Origin: Membranipora membranacea | Taxonomy: Eukaryota; Bryozoa; Gymnolaemata; Cheilostomatida; Membraniporidae | DNA: 60,000 nt | Reading direction: 5' to 3' | Assembly: GCA_914767715.1 (NCBI GenBank) | Contig: OU612068.1 | Location: forward strand, 21,206,001 to 21,266,000 | Shown here: positions 38,101 through 49,232 of the stretch, one piece after another | Layout: each line of letters opens with the position of its first letter | Numbering within the stretch: the stretch's first letter is position 1 | Translations under genes and position numbers: made by a program | Notes under the pieces: model-generated | The model's input: the letters and a program-made list of their open reading frames with translations, nothing else | Databases searched by the model: none | Told to the model about the DNA's origin: nothing

Positions 38101-41100
38101 TGAGGAATGGGTGTGTTCAGTTTGTCAGAACTGTGATTGAAATTAATATGATATGATTCTATCTTTGTATTTCACAGGAGTTTATCAGAATTAGTAGAGA
38201 GGTTCCTGACTGATATGAGAACATATAAACCAAACACAACTAGCAGTGATGACAGTAACATATTACCGAGCTGTGGAGATTTATTTGTATATTATAAGAA
38301 GTGTATGAAGCAATGCTCTGAACTCAGTAATGGTGCTGTGAGTAGCTGTATTAAATCATCAATATATATTATATAAAGCAGCAAGGATGTAAAATTTCCT
38401 ATTGACACATTGAGCTTGCCAATGTACAGTATACATGTACATTGGCAAGCACCTCACTTTGCCATGTGAATGTGCACTCTGTATATTCGGTCATATATTC
38501 TTTCATGTGAGAGAGTACATTAGCTGTGATCTGGCATGGGTTAAATGGTTATAATATGTTTTGTATTGGTTTTTGCAGCCGATGTTATCCCTCACAAAAA
38601 CATTCCAGAAATATCTCAGAGAATATGCCAATAAAATCCTCATGTCAGGTCTTCCAAAGTAAGTTGGGCATCTTACCATTATCCCTGAATAAATTACGTA
38701 ATAATTCTCAATATAATTTTTTTTTAACTAAAAAGTTTTTTTTCCACCTCTGTGAACTTGCAGCATTCTCAGTTTTTCTTATGACTCGCTATATATTTTT
38801 TTATATTATGTCATTGATGTAGATAGACACATCAAAATGAAGTACCTATTTTCACAAAAAATGTCCTTCAGCTCGGGCAATTAAGATCTGATTTGATTAA
38901 TTCCTAATTGTCAGCAATCATCAAACACAAATTTTAGGAAAATCAATCCATAATAATTGAATTCCTTATTTCTCATTTTAGAGTCACAGCACAGTCTAAC
39001 CTAAGTACTGCGGGCAGCCTGATACAGTCCATACTGAAGGAGGGAGATACACCTAAGTTTAGTGAGGAGGAGCAGAGGCTATGTTGTGTGGTCATGTGTA
39101 CTTCTGAGTACTGTATGGAGACCTCACAGCAGCTGGAGGAGAAGCTTAGAGAGAAAACAGACGGGAAGTTATCCTCTCAGATCTCACTGTCTGCAGAACA
39201 AGATATTTTTCATGGGTATAGTAAATTTATGTTTACTAGCTAGTTCTTTTTTCTTCCGTGGGCAGATGTCTCATTTGACTGCCCTATTAAATTTTGTGGA
39301 GAGGTGACCATATCCTTACCTGCTATAGTCTGCCACTCTTTTTTCCAAAGAGGTAGAGGCAGTAGACCTCCTGTATTTATTGTTCTGATCCACAGTGCCT
39401 CTAAGAAAATTACTATTGGAATCAAGTCATGTCTAAATCAATCACATTAGTTCAACCCGGAACTTCATATTAGATTTTTGGCTGACCGAAGTAGCCCTGA
39501 GATATCTTGGCATACTGAACTGCAAGGATTTTGATGATAGTCCAGATAGTCAATGACAATCGCATGCTATTTATTTTGCAGAGTTATCACCCACTGTATT
39601 CAGTTATTAGTTCAGGATCTGGAGTCAGCATGTGAACCTGCACTACAGACTATGAGTAAAGTAAGCACATAATATGTAATGTAATAGAGAAAATTATCAT
39701 TCTCATTTTATCAATTAAAACTTATATATGGAGTTATACCTTTATCTGTTCAGCTCAGATAGAGTCATGCATCAACATAGTAGAGGCCAACGGGCACTGA
39801 CCGAACTTCTATGCAATTGATGCATTGTAATATAAAACTATGATAGCAAAAAATTGGAATGCAGCGAGCCGACACGAGGGCATAAATAATCACCAATATA
39901 CCTAAACCATCTGTAATCTGCCTGAATATGAGCTTGCAGATCAACTTCTTACACTGAATTGAGAAGCAGTAGGCCTTTTTAACGTCATTTTCAATTTTAT
40001 GTCTGCTTCTTTTGTTTTGCAGTTTTCCTGGAATACCATTGAGACAGTTGGTGATCAAAGTAATTACATATCATCCCTGATAGCCCATATGAAGAGCAAC
40101 ATTCCTGTAGTACGAGAGAACCTAGCCTCGTCTAGAAAATATTACACACAGTTTTGTATCAAATTTGCCAAGTAAGTTACTTTGGTTGAAACATGTGTCA
40201 ATATCATTGATATGAATATATATCAGTGGCTGATATGTATCATGACATTAATCACAACACAACACTTGTCTTGTAAGTTCATGAGTGTAATTTCAGAGAG
40301 TTGGTAAAATTTATCCAAGTATAATATTCATATTAAACATCTCGCTTATAAAGCTAACTGTGTTTCTGTCCCCATCGCATTTCATTCTTCTATGATTCAG
40401 CATACCAAATCATATTATTTTCTCTTGTTTTTGTAGTGTATTTATACCAAAGTTTGTAACTAGTCTGTATAAGTGTAAGCCAATAGGGACAGTGGGTGCC
40501 GAGCAGCTATTATTAGATACTCACTCACTAAAGACAGTGTTATTAGACTTACCCTCAATCGGATCTAAAGTCAACAGAAAGGCTCCTGCAAGGTAAGTCA
40601 GCACACTGATCACGTGATATACTATTGCATGTATATCTCTGATCGACTGAGAGTGAATGTTAGGTACTGCTACTAAATTGACTCTAAAGATCAGAGATAC
40701 ACATGTTAGTAGTTTTATCTCAATGTCAGTATGGTAAGTCAGAGCTGCTAAAAATATGTCTAGAACTTGTCACTGATATCAACCGGCAACATTTTCCTAT
40801 TTTCTTATCTGCTAAAAGGAGTGATATAAACGAATGCTAATTATGAAAACAAATATAATATATGGCATTAAAAGCAAGGGAACAGCTAGATAGACCAGAA
40901 ACAAGCTGTCCCAACTTGTGACTAATTTTCTTCTATACATATGTGGTAGCCTTGAAGCCTTGTAGCCCATGAAGTATGAGGGCCTCGACATCTTGGTGGT
41001 ACACCAGTAAACAACTGATGTATGTGCTACAGGCTAGGTCAAGAGATAAAGTCAGGATTTACACCTTGTCAAGAATGGATAATCTTTGCATTTTACGGGG

Positions 41101-42527
41101 TTAGTTACAGAATGGTTATTTTGGACCGAAGGTTGGAAACCCCAAGATAAATAGGATACCACTGAATCAATTCCTGCAGCACCAAGCAATATTGTAGAGC
41201 TCATGCTACATCGCTGTAAGATGTAAGACAGTGATTGCTGATGAGGTAATATATTCTTATTTCAGTTACACTAAGATAGTAGTAAAAGGTATGACTCGAG
41301 CAGAGATGATACTGAAAGTAGTGATGTCACCACAGGACCCACATCAAGGTTTTGTAGATAACTGCCTCAAATTACTGCCTGAGACGGACATCTCAGAATT
41401 CCAGAAAATACTGGAAATGAAGGTGAGTGCATCAAAGTGGAAGTAATTTTGGGTTATTTCTAGCCTGTCTTGACAAGCTTTGTTGGGTGGGGTTCCTTTC
41501 CTCCACCAACAAAGCTTGTCAAGACAGGCTATGTTTTTTTCTTGGACATGGTGAATGTGAAATGTTAAACCTTCATACGATACGTTACTATTTACTTCAA
41601 TGTTTATCCTGTTTCTACAACTATAATGTAAGAACCTTTGAGATAAAAAATCAATAATTTAAATATAGACATTCACTTTCAGGTAAAAAAAAGATTTTCT
41701 CAATAGCGGGACCACTCATCCATATTGCACCGTAATCCGTGACACTGCCAAAGAATTTCATATAATTTATCACTATGTAATCTGACAATAGCAAAGTTTG
41801 GGTTGTTGTTATGCTACGCTATGATATGTCATCTTAAAACAAAACACCTTAAATAAATTAAGAGTACAGGTACTCCCATGTTGCATACATTTACTTTCTG
41901 GCCTTTCTTCTTGATATCATAGCCTGCAGCAGCTTCAGTACGCTATTTTGTTCTTTTTTTAAATAGATATAAGGAACCATGTCAATGATATAGAAAAGAA
42001 AAAAAAAATACAACAATAATATTAAGTTATGCTATGAATATTTGATGTTTATAATCATATTTTCATTATCAGTAAATCTGCAAACCATTTTTTTCTATTT
42101 GGATTAGTTTAAGTGTACAATCTTTGTTAAATTTTTGTTAAAAGAAATGCAAAGATAACCTCAGGCAAACTCTGGTTGTTGAAGCTAACAAGTATAATTT
42201 TGTGCTTTTTCATATGCCAACAAATGAATCGTCTCAACAAAGTGTTTGATGTCGGAGTCAACTCCTTGGTCCCATTGCACGGATACATTTAATACAATAT
42301 AATGTATTATATATATTTTATACTTTCTTTTGTGACTATTTTAATGTGTTTGGATATCGTTACAGGGCTTGAAGAGAAGCGAATATGGCAGTCTTATGGA
42401 GATGTTTAAATCCCGATCACCTCACAGCCTCACTCAGAGTGGCTCGAATCAGCCTCAGAACCAATCTCCTGAACATGACACTAGTAGGATACGGAAGCTT
42501 GAGCGCCTCATTAAGAAGAGAATGTAG
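32192..42527 (+). CDS. VPS53: VPS53, subunit of the GARP/EARP tethering complexes, 18 exons, complete
   Basis: Cytosolic tethering-complex subunit acting with VPS51, VPS52 and VPS54 (GARP, endosome-to-Golgi) or VPS50 (EARP, recycling). Exons: 32192-32293, 33491-33621, 34101-34254, 34471-34586, 34846-34965, 35274-35352, 35673-35816, 36176-36322, 36816-36953, 37474-37685, 38178-38337, 38579-38658, 38982-39215, 39582-39660, 40023-40171, 40437-40592, 41266-41422, 42366-42527. They total 2520 nt, about 839 residues, near the human length. The conserved N-terminal block [17 protein letters not shown], the coiled-coil region, [26 protein letters not shown] and the basic C-terminus [13 protein letters not shown] make identification secure. 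The start chosen is the ATG opening MAAIEEDD; an upstream in-frame ATG (32144) opens a hydrophobic leader unlike the family. Exon 10 carries three NPF tripeptides. Confidence 0.97.
32700..33172 (-). mobile_element. 3' end of a non-LTR retrotransposon (LINE), in VPS53 intron 1
   Basis: A minus-strand open frame (33172-32756, 138 residues) has the C-terminal part of a CR1/Jockey-type reverse-transcriptase protein: the Leu/Tyr-rich [17 protein letters not shown] segment and a basic end with [19 protein letters not shown] stop codon precedes it, and the rest of the ORF is missing, as in a 5'-truncated copy. A short (TTGA)n-like tract at 32706-32722 may be the 3' tail. It is antisense to VPS53. 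Clade assignment is tentative. Confidence 0.7.
33876..34032. mobile_element. 157-bp foldback element with 9-bp target duplication, VPS53 intron 2
   Basis: Two long inverted arms (outer part tttggtccatttgcctgcat, inner part cacgccgcaggcaaaggc) meet at a short central loop. The element is bracketed by an exact 9-bp direct repeat, atctgtgcc, at 33867-33875 and 34033-34041. Nine-base duplications are typical of Mutator-like (MULE) transposons, so this is probably a non-autonomous foldback member. It interrupts a diverged local tandem repeat. The long open frame 33853-34410 runs through it and is an artefact. Confidence 0.85.
38414..38450. repeat. 37-bp perfect palindrome in VPS53 intron 11
   Basis: Arms gcttgccaatgtac and exact complement around a short centre (agtatacat region). 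Short; no flanking duplication seen. Confidence 0.6.
41461..41531. mobile_element. Foldback element (TAG...CTA) in VPS53 intron 17
   Basis: Perfect arms starting tagcctgtcttgacaagctt around a loop of about 20 bases. Same family as 21384-21458. No clear target duplication. Confidence 0.7.
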
Positions 42528-42684
42528 CCATATAGACTCTGGTCAATTTTTGTGTATATCATTTTCCCTATTTTAAACATATTTATTTAAGCTTTCCTAT
42601 CATCATTTATATAGATCATTCAATCAGCAGGTTTAGAATCATTTCATTATCCTGTAATTTTGGGTTTTGATTAGAATGGTATAT

Positions 42685-42690
42685 AATAAA
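42685..42690 (+). terminator. Candidate polyadenylation signal of VPS53
   Basis: AATAAA about 160 bp after the stop codon. Confidence 0.55.
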
Positions 42691-42710
42691 AAAACTCCAA
42701 ATCACATTTC

Positions 42711-42787
42711 ATGGCATTGCTATGACATTGCTATGACATTGCTATGACATTGCTATGGCATTGCTATGACATTGCTATGACGTTGCT
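42711..42787 (+). repeat. 11-bp tandem repeat downstream of VPS53
   Basis: About seven copies of tatgacattgc with a few substitutions (one tatggcattgc, one tatgacgttgc). It begins just after the VPS53 poly(A) signal. The rest of 42528-43080 is AT-rich spacer with nothing else recognised. Confidence 0.9.
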
Positions 42788-43080
42788 ACAACCTAAGATG
42801 AGCTGCAATTGAGCAGTTCTTCCAACTCTGAAGACTCCAAAGCAACCAAGAGGCAAGTTAGGCTGGACCAGTAAAGTTGTGGGCTGTGGGTATCTATCAC
42901 AGTTCATTCAACAATAAGTAATCACCAAAAAAATATATAAATTATATACTTGAAAAATATATAATAAGTTTGATATGAACTATAAAAATAATATAAAACT
43001 TAATGTGCCTTTGTTGGCTTTCTCTCATGCTACACAGATGGAAAAATATTGAAATGGCATCACCGCTGATGTGTCAAATC

Positions 43081-43956
43081 TTACCACCTAGTTAAACATA
43101 TGATAAAGACTGACACAATATACGAACCGGGTACAAATATCCCAACTAGCACAATGTTTAGATTATTGTCAACATCATCATCAATATGAATATCAATGGC
43201 GTCCAATGAGATCATCATCGCCATGCCTGTCGCTCCTAGAGCACAGGAGGAAATGAAGAGAATAGTGAAGAAAAATATGTACAAGCCACAGAAGGACCTG
43301 GTGCACTGTCCCTTTTCCCATGACGGGCAGCGATTTAAGTTGATGTCGTTATTTCCAAGTTTGACGATCATTTGGATTATGAACAGGCAATGGCGGAGGA
43401 ACGTGACAGTGCAAGCTACGACACATGATATCTTTCCTACCTGGCTTTGTAAATCATTTATAGCAGTCACAGACTTGAATGCTATCAAGATCTTCACCAG
43501 AGCAATGACTCCGTCTTCTGCGAGAATGACGGTGAACGAGTTAATGCGGCTCCAATACTTTGCTGTAGTCCTCATCTTGTCCACTCGCTCATCGCCATCT
43601 GCCACATCACCATATTTGCGTAGTAATACGAGGCAGTAAATAGGCAGAAGGATCTCACTCAAAAGTAGTACTCCGCTAATTGCCACAAAGACGCGCCAAA
43701 CATCCACATAAGTGTCGACTTCAGTTGGAATGTTCTCTTCTTTACTTATGTCTTTTTCAAACACTACAAAGCTGATAAGATCGGCAGTAAAATCCAAACC
43801 GCTGAAGAAGACTGCTAGCACATATGTGATTGTCTCCCACTTCACACAGCACGATTTGGTGGCAGCGCAGTTGCAGACCACGAGCTCGACTGATGTTTCT
43901 GCCACATCCTTAGAGCAGTCCATACAGCATGCTAGATTGTTTAATACCTCAGTCAT
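43081..43956 (-). CDS. Six-pass membrane protein of unrecognised family, single coding exon
   Basis: Uninterrupted frame of 291 residues from an ATG. The N-terminal ~35 residues are Cys-rich (CCMDC, CNCAATKSCC) and presumably cytosolic or extracellular. Hydrophobic segments lie at about 40-64, 88-112, 135-158, 170-195, 220-250 and 265-288. Charged residues inside helices (DFTADL in the first, AEDG in the third) and the third-helix pattern are loosely reminiscent of XK-related proteins, but no diagnostic motif was found, so no function is given. The frame is long for AT-rich DNA and has strong hydrophobic periodicity, which supports a real gene. An acceptor-like tatag lies upstream near 43991 on this strand and could join a 5' UTR exon. 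Antisense frames at 43196-43639 and 43712-44014 are shadows. Confidence 0.75.
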   Translation of the reverse strand: MTEVLNNLACCMDCSKDVAETSVELVVCNCAATKSCCVKWETITYVLAVFFSGLDFTADLISFVVFEKDISKEENIPTEVDTYVDVWRVFVAISGVLLLSEILLPIYCLVLLRKYGDVADGDERVDKMRTTAKYWSRINSFTVILAEDGVIALVKILIAFKSVTAINDLQSQVGKISCVVACTVTFLRHCLFIIQMIVKLGNNDINLNRCPSWEKGQCTRSFCGLYIFFFTILFISSCALGATGMAMMISLDAIDIHIDDDVDNNLNIVLVGIFVPGSYIVSVFIICLTRW

Positions 43957-45209
43957 GTTAGTGGTCGATGACTTTCTGCTGCTTCCAGCCTATAAAGTCA
44001 ACAACAAAGATTAATTTGGTATAATAAATCTCACACATGCGTTGAGAATGGCTTAGCATGCTATGTTACTGTTAACTTAAATTTCATACCAATAACACCA
44101 ATCATCGAGAGCACTTGCAATTGAATTATGAGCAAACAAATTTGGGCCAGAGAGTTTTTTTAAGGGTTTTCATAAATATATCAAGTTATGCGTAGTAGGG
44201 TCAGTTCTCCCCTTTTAACTTTTAGCTTGCTCTCCAACAAATAGAACTCTAAGCTAGTTGCCGAATAATTCATCATCATATGTTGATATCAATACTGAGG
44301 CAACAAACAAACATTGCACTCACCACTGACCAAGTTAAGTCACCACTAGCCCACAGTATCGAAACCAATGTTAAAAAAGGTCAAGCCTTCTGAGTAGGTA
44401 ACAAACTAGTGAGCGTTTTTATGTAACACAAATTGTTTAAAAAAATTATGCCTTTTCAATACATAGTCACACTAAATTTGTTATGATAACAATTTACTTA
44501 CTCACTGGCTATGAAGGGTGCTAGGAAGCTGCTGTGACTGCTCTCAATACACATTAGCCATATTTTGATCTAAAACATTGTGATTGGCTTTATATGCCTT
44601 GATTTCGATCAATAGCAATCTAAGTATTTTGCAATTTGAGCCTGAGAACAATCACCTTTCATTCAATCTACAACTGGTTAAAAAATGGGCTGTATTCTGA
44701 TGTTTATAAAGGAACAAGTCAGGTAGCTGGACTCTTTTGTATTTCTTGCTTCTTTCTTAGAAAAGCTAAAGAAATGAAAATACATTTATATATCAATACG
44801 TGCACTTAATTTCAAAACTTCTTTTGTTTACTTTCTAATTGATTTCACAACAATTTTTTAAAGAAAACTCTTTATTCTGTTTACGTTATCACTGACTTAC
44901 TCATTCCTGGGGGGCATATGACTCATTAAGAGTCCTTGTAGGAGTTTTTTCATTGCCAGAACAATTCAAGCTACAAGCAGCGTGTTATTGGAGGATCTTT
45001 GTGTTTAATTGCAACAAAATCCTGATCTCTGCCCACCAGCATTCAACCTTTTCCCGTTGTGCTGTTTTGTACTCATAAAGTTAGACAAGGTTAGCATTGG
45101 GATGGCTGTTTTAATCTCAGCATAATTGTAACTGACTATTTCTTTATAAGTGTAGATTTATTGAGACACCGCGTACCCAGTGTAAAAAAACAAGTTCCAT
45201 AAGATAAGA

Positions 45210-45494
45210 AGATAAGATTTATTGAAACTCTCGCAGATGCCATGGGGCTTATAATAGAGTAGTTTTAAATGAATAAAAGGAAAAAAATCAAAAAATGTAG
45301 TGTGACAAAAACTAGAAAGCATATTTTACAAGAAAGCTAGTGGCGTACTTCGCAGTGCGGCACTTAGGTATACAGCTCTGGCGATTGTTGCTGAGTTTGT
45401 GTGTGAAGCTGTGAGGATTGTGATAATGCGATGTGTAATAAAGATTGCGTAGTGCCAACTTATCAAATTGATGGCGGGTTACAGTTTTGACCAT
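45210..45494 (-). mobile_element. 3' end of a second LINE copy
   Basis: A minus-strand frame of 60 residues (45494-45312) has the Arg/Lys/His-rich C-terminus seen in CR1/Jockey-type LINE proteins (HPHSFTHKL, RTAKYATSF). It is followed by a 3' segment and a (ATCTT)n-like tract near 45200-45228. It resembles the end of the copy at 32.7-33.2 kb in type, not in close sequence. Strongly 5'-truncated. Confidence 0.5.
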
Positions 45495-46993
45495 CCAATA
45501 AGTAAGTTAAGTGTGTCCGATAGAGCCTGCAATTAAAATAATTAAATTAGGAATGGATGAATAGTTAGTATAAAGAATAAGAAATAATGAATTCACTTTT
45601 GTCACAAAAACTTCATAATTTTTAAAGATCACTGTAGATTGACAATAAATAAATATACATATAATGTTTATCAATTGTAAATTATTTAGAGTTTAAGGCT
45701 TATGATATTTATCATCACAGTTTCACTCATGCAAAACATGAGGATATAGTTGTATGATCTATTAAAAAATACAAGTGATGCCCTCTACTGAATATAAATA
45801 TTTCTCTTGTTAGAAAATCTCACAAAAAATTGAAAAAAACTCTTTGCCCTGTCTTTTTTAAATATAAAAATTCCTAGGAAAATTATTTGTTGAACTTACA
45901 TGTATGCATTTTCAAATATGGAATCCAATAGTGGATCGTTAAATTTACTGTGTAATAGAGGGGCCTGGTAATGAGTGTTTAAATGTTATATATGCTATTC
46001 CGTAATCCACCTTGGATCATATCTAATTCAGTTTGCCCCCATATAGGGTTGCTCCATAGACATAGTAATTATTATTAAGTCTATTGGTTCCTCACATCCA
46101 TTTTTCCAGCATCATATCCTTTTGCATTGTTTAGGCAGCAATGTGCTGTAAATTTATTAATTTTGGGTTTTTAGTCAATTAATAAGATGGCATCTAGTAA
46201 TATGTCGAAAAATTGTCATGTGGCAAAATCTCCAGCAATTGGTCTGAAACATGCAAATATTATTCCCTGGCAGTGACAGGTTGCTGCTACAGCTACTGCA
46301 ACCACCCGGCACCCATCCCATGCCATAGTGCTTGGAAACCCATACATACAGCCCTGTGCTTCACTAATATATCTGACATATCTGGTTATCTCAGCATAGA
46401 AGAGGACAGTAGCTTATACACGTAATATACACATGGATTCAGTAATCACACCTGTTTTGTTTGCCTTGGTAAATTCTGTTTTATATTTCATAGTTGGACT
46501 CGTAAAGGTTTTATCATTCAAAATTTCATGGTTTCAGAGGAAAGACTAAAAAAACTAACCAATAGGATTGGTGGAAAAATTTACAAAATAGGTGTTTGGA
46601 ACATATCATGTGACCAATGTGTGCTGTTAGTAGTAAGGCTTAAAATCAAGGAAGCAAATTGTGTCTGCATTGAGAATCAGCTAGAGATTAAAAGTTGTTG
46701 TTGTTGTTGGATGAAGCGAGAGAAGACAGTAGATTTATGCATGAGTTAGTTGTTACAGGAAGCTGGTATTTTCCACACAGATGCTGGAATATCAGTTGTG
46801 CTCATGTTACCAAACTGCATGGCTATCATCTGTTTAACTAGAAAATTCAAAGAGAAATACATTATTTTAAATCTAACCACTAACAACAAGAAAAACTTAT
46901 TAATATGCTATGGTTTTGTGATCAGTAAATCAGAAGCTTTGCCATTATGTTGGCTCGGATGCAAGCAAGCACATTGAGCGTATGCCAGATCAT

Positions 46994-47053
46994 GATTCAG
47001 AGTTGTCCCCACGCTACTGATACAGCTTATCAGCAGAGGGGGCAACTCTGAAT
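46994..47053. repeat. Short palindromic element, family of 33876-34032
   Basis: Arms cagagttgtccccacgctac and gggggcaactctg flank a small hairpin (ctgatacagcttatcag). The following aatgcaggcaaat matches the outer arm of the element in VPS53 intron 2. Confidence 0.5.
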
Positions 47054-47374
47054 GCAGGCAAATCGATCAGTCGGAGCAGGGAGGAGGGCCAACTTAGTCA
47101 TACCCTCATTGACATTGTTTGCATTAGGCATTGAATGATCATTTATGGAAGGCAGCAAAAAGTTCATTTCAGCTAAATTGAATTACCGAAGTGAACAACA
47201 GGATAACAGATAATTTTATGCCAATCGAATATTAGATCGGTTTGGTCATCTCTGCCTCGGTGAGATTGATGATTATATCGCGTAAGTTGAGCTCCCTCAA
47301 GCAATAAAACTGTTTGATATATGAAAATACCGAATGTCATGGGAGTCTTAAATTCTGCAAGCACACACAAGAGC

Positions 47375-47470
47375 TTGATCCAATTAGCCCGCATTCGTGC
47401 CGTTCCCATTCTACTGGTGAGCTGCCGGACTCTTGGCGGCTGTAAATTCCAAATGCAGGCAAATTGAATC
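47375..47470. repeat. Short palindromic element, same family
   Basis: Left end ttgatccaattagcccgcat, right end aatgcaggcaaattgaatc; also carries tctactggtgagctgcc shared with 19669-19780. No exact target duplication recognised. Confidence 0.5.
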
Positions 47471-47566
47471 GTATTTGATCTACACCGCAGAATGCTGAGA
47501 ATTTCAGTCTATGGCGGTGTTTACTTTTTTCTGCTACCTGTAACCCGCTACACTGTACATTGGGAT

Positions 47567-49232
47567 TCACATGTACTTACTTCCAGAGATTGTCTGAACG
47601 ACAACTGTGTTGAGTAATGTGAAGGATTCTCTCTCAAAGGTAGCAGTCATCATACCAATATCTATATCATAGTTATATGTGTCTAACATGAAGCCTCCCA
47701 CTCTCAAACTACCCACCAGAATAAGGTCAGCTAAAATGAAGAATAAAATATAATATATATGATGATATGAGATGAGATGAGATGGGTCTTAACCATGCAC
47801 TGAGACACTGATGTATAACAATATCTTCATCAATCTAAACTCAAGATCGTCGCCACAAGCACACCTCCATGCTTGGATTGATATGAAGGCAATACAGAGG
47901 TAATATTTATATTTGATAACAACACAATATCCTTGCCTATCCCTGTGATAACAATTTTAAGTTGTTAACTTACGCGAGTCATTGCAAATCACCTCCACGG
48001 GTTTAGCTTTGTTGGGCCACTTCACACATCTCCCGCTTTCGTTATCAATTGAGTAACTCATGCGCTAAAACAAACATCATACATATCTGTAACAGCCATC
48101 ACCGGTCATGTATCAGGTCATGACAGTGATCGTTCTGGCTGTCACTGGAAATGCCATAATAATAAACATTTCTTCACAGAGTTAGGATATATAAGGATAT
48201 ATATCCTTACTCTGTGATTTCTTATTCACTTCCAATAGCAGAAATAATAACCTTTTAATACTTAATAGACATTTATTACAATAATAATGACCAACTTGTG
48301 GGCTGTGTCCTGGTGTGTGGTGTCACGGTTGCCGTCTTGATGAGTGTGAGCTAGTTTAAGTGCTCAAACAGTGCAAGATGCTGGTAGAGGCATTTCATTA
48401 TCAACCGTTGATAATGAAATGCCTCTACCAGCATCTTGCACCGTTTGAGCACTTAAACTAAGTGTGAGCCAATTAATTATCACTTTGCTATTACCTAGTT
48501 TTTGCAATTTAACTGATATCATTTATGATATCCTATTTTCACATCCTTTTGGTAATACTATATAAGAGATAGTTTTTACTCAGTTTAGTGTGTGTTGTTT
48601 GAGAGAGCAATAAAGATGCTGGTGTGCAATTAAAAGTCTCGTCAATTCGCCCTAGTAACCACTCAGTGTGCGGCATAGCGGTTTAGTGCCATCACACATC
48701 CATAAGTTCAACGTCCCTGTAGTAAGGGCGTGGATACACAGAGGGTTAGTAGCAAGCTTTTGGAGGTATCCGAATCATGAATCAGGATCAAAATAGTGTA
48801 GAGCGTTGTATCGAGGTAGCTTTGGCAAGCTGTCGTTTTCATACTCCCCCACCCATGCACTCTAGACAGCCTGCCTGCCCAGGCTAGCACATATGGATGC
48901 GATACAAGGTGGATAACACAACACACAGTGGTGTAAAAGAGCTGAAACTGTTCTTGTATACTTACTGTATTGTCATCTACAATGTATGTTTGATTGAGTG
49001 AAAACCCTTCTCCCTTTACCATCTGGATGGACACTTGCTTCTTGTGCTCTACGTCATAATATGCAGTCCCCATAACACTGATCAGAGTGCTCTCTCCTCG
49101 TTGTGTCTGCTCTCCGACTTGACCTATGTAATCACTTTTGTAAAGTGATGGTACACATTTGCGCTCGTTTACGTATAGCAGTGCATGCGCTACAGCCATC
49201 AAGGTGAGGGTTACTACAACCTTTGCCTCCAT
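47567..49232 (-). CDS. Secreted ependymin-like protein, 3 exons found, C-terminus probably incomplete
   Basis: Minus-strand exons 49232-48966, 48064-47974 and 47730-47567 join in phase to about 173 residues. There is a clear signal peptide (KVVVTLTLMAVAHALLYV), then a Cys-x-Pro start (RKCVPSLY), a YYDVEHKKQVSIQ strand, YIVDDN, MSYSIDNESGRCVKW and TYNYDIDIG. This order resembles ependymin-related secreted glycoproteins, which bind lipids and calcium in the extracellular space; it is a pattern match, not an alignment. The reading frame stops at 47567-47569, but a strong donor (gtaagt at 47580-47575) lies 14 bases before the stop. Family members usually run some 30 residues further to a last Cys, so a further exon is likely. 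The in-frame extension of exon 1 past 48966 is intron. Confidence 0.6.
48314..48698. mobile_element. Solo-LTR-like element in intron 1 of the ependymin-like gene
   Basis: Ends tgtgtggtgtcac and gtgccatcacaca are inverted with two mismatches and have the TG...CA form of LTR ends. An AATAAA (48609-48614) lies in the right part. No flanking target duplication was found, so this is tentative. It contains the foldback at 48352-48460. Confidence 0.35.
48352..48460. mobile_element. 109-bp foldback element with 9-bp target duplication
   Basis: Two arms of about 53 bases (outer tagtttaagtgctcaaac, inner gaggcatttcattatcaa) are complementary with one mismatch and a three-base loop. It is flanked by an exact 9-bp direct repeat agtgtgagc at 48343-48351 and 48461-48469. 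Nearly the whole element is hairpin. The duplication length suggests a Mutator-like origin. Confidence 0.87.

Larger units (their letters stand above)
43957..47566. other. Non-coding stretch with transposon relics
   Basis: Apart from the LINE fragment at 45.2-45.5 kb and palindromic repeats at 46.99-47.05 and 47.38-47.47 kb, I see no convincing gene. Open frames on + at 46213-46425, 46528-46749 and 46750-46977 lack domains and splice context. A final exon for the ependymin-like gene could lie here but was not identified. Confidence 0.5.

Noticed and set aside
43196-44014. Open frames on + opposite the membrane protein
   Set aside because: Antisense shadows of a well-patterned minus-strand gene.
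46213-46977. Three successive open frames on +
   Set aside because: No recognisable domain, no consistent phase between them and no clear splice sites.
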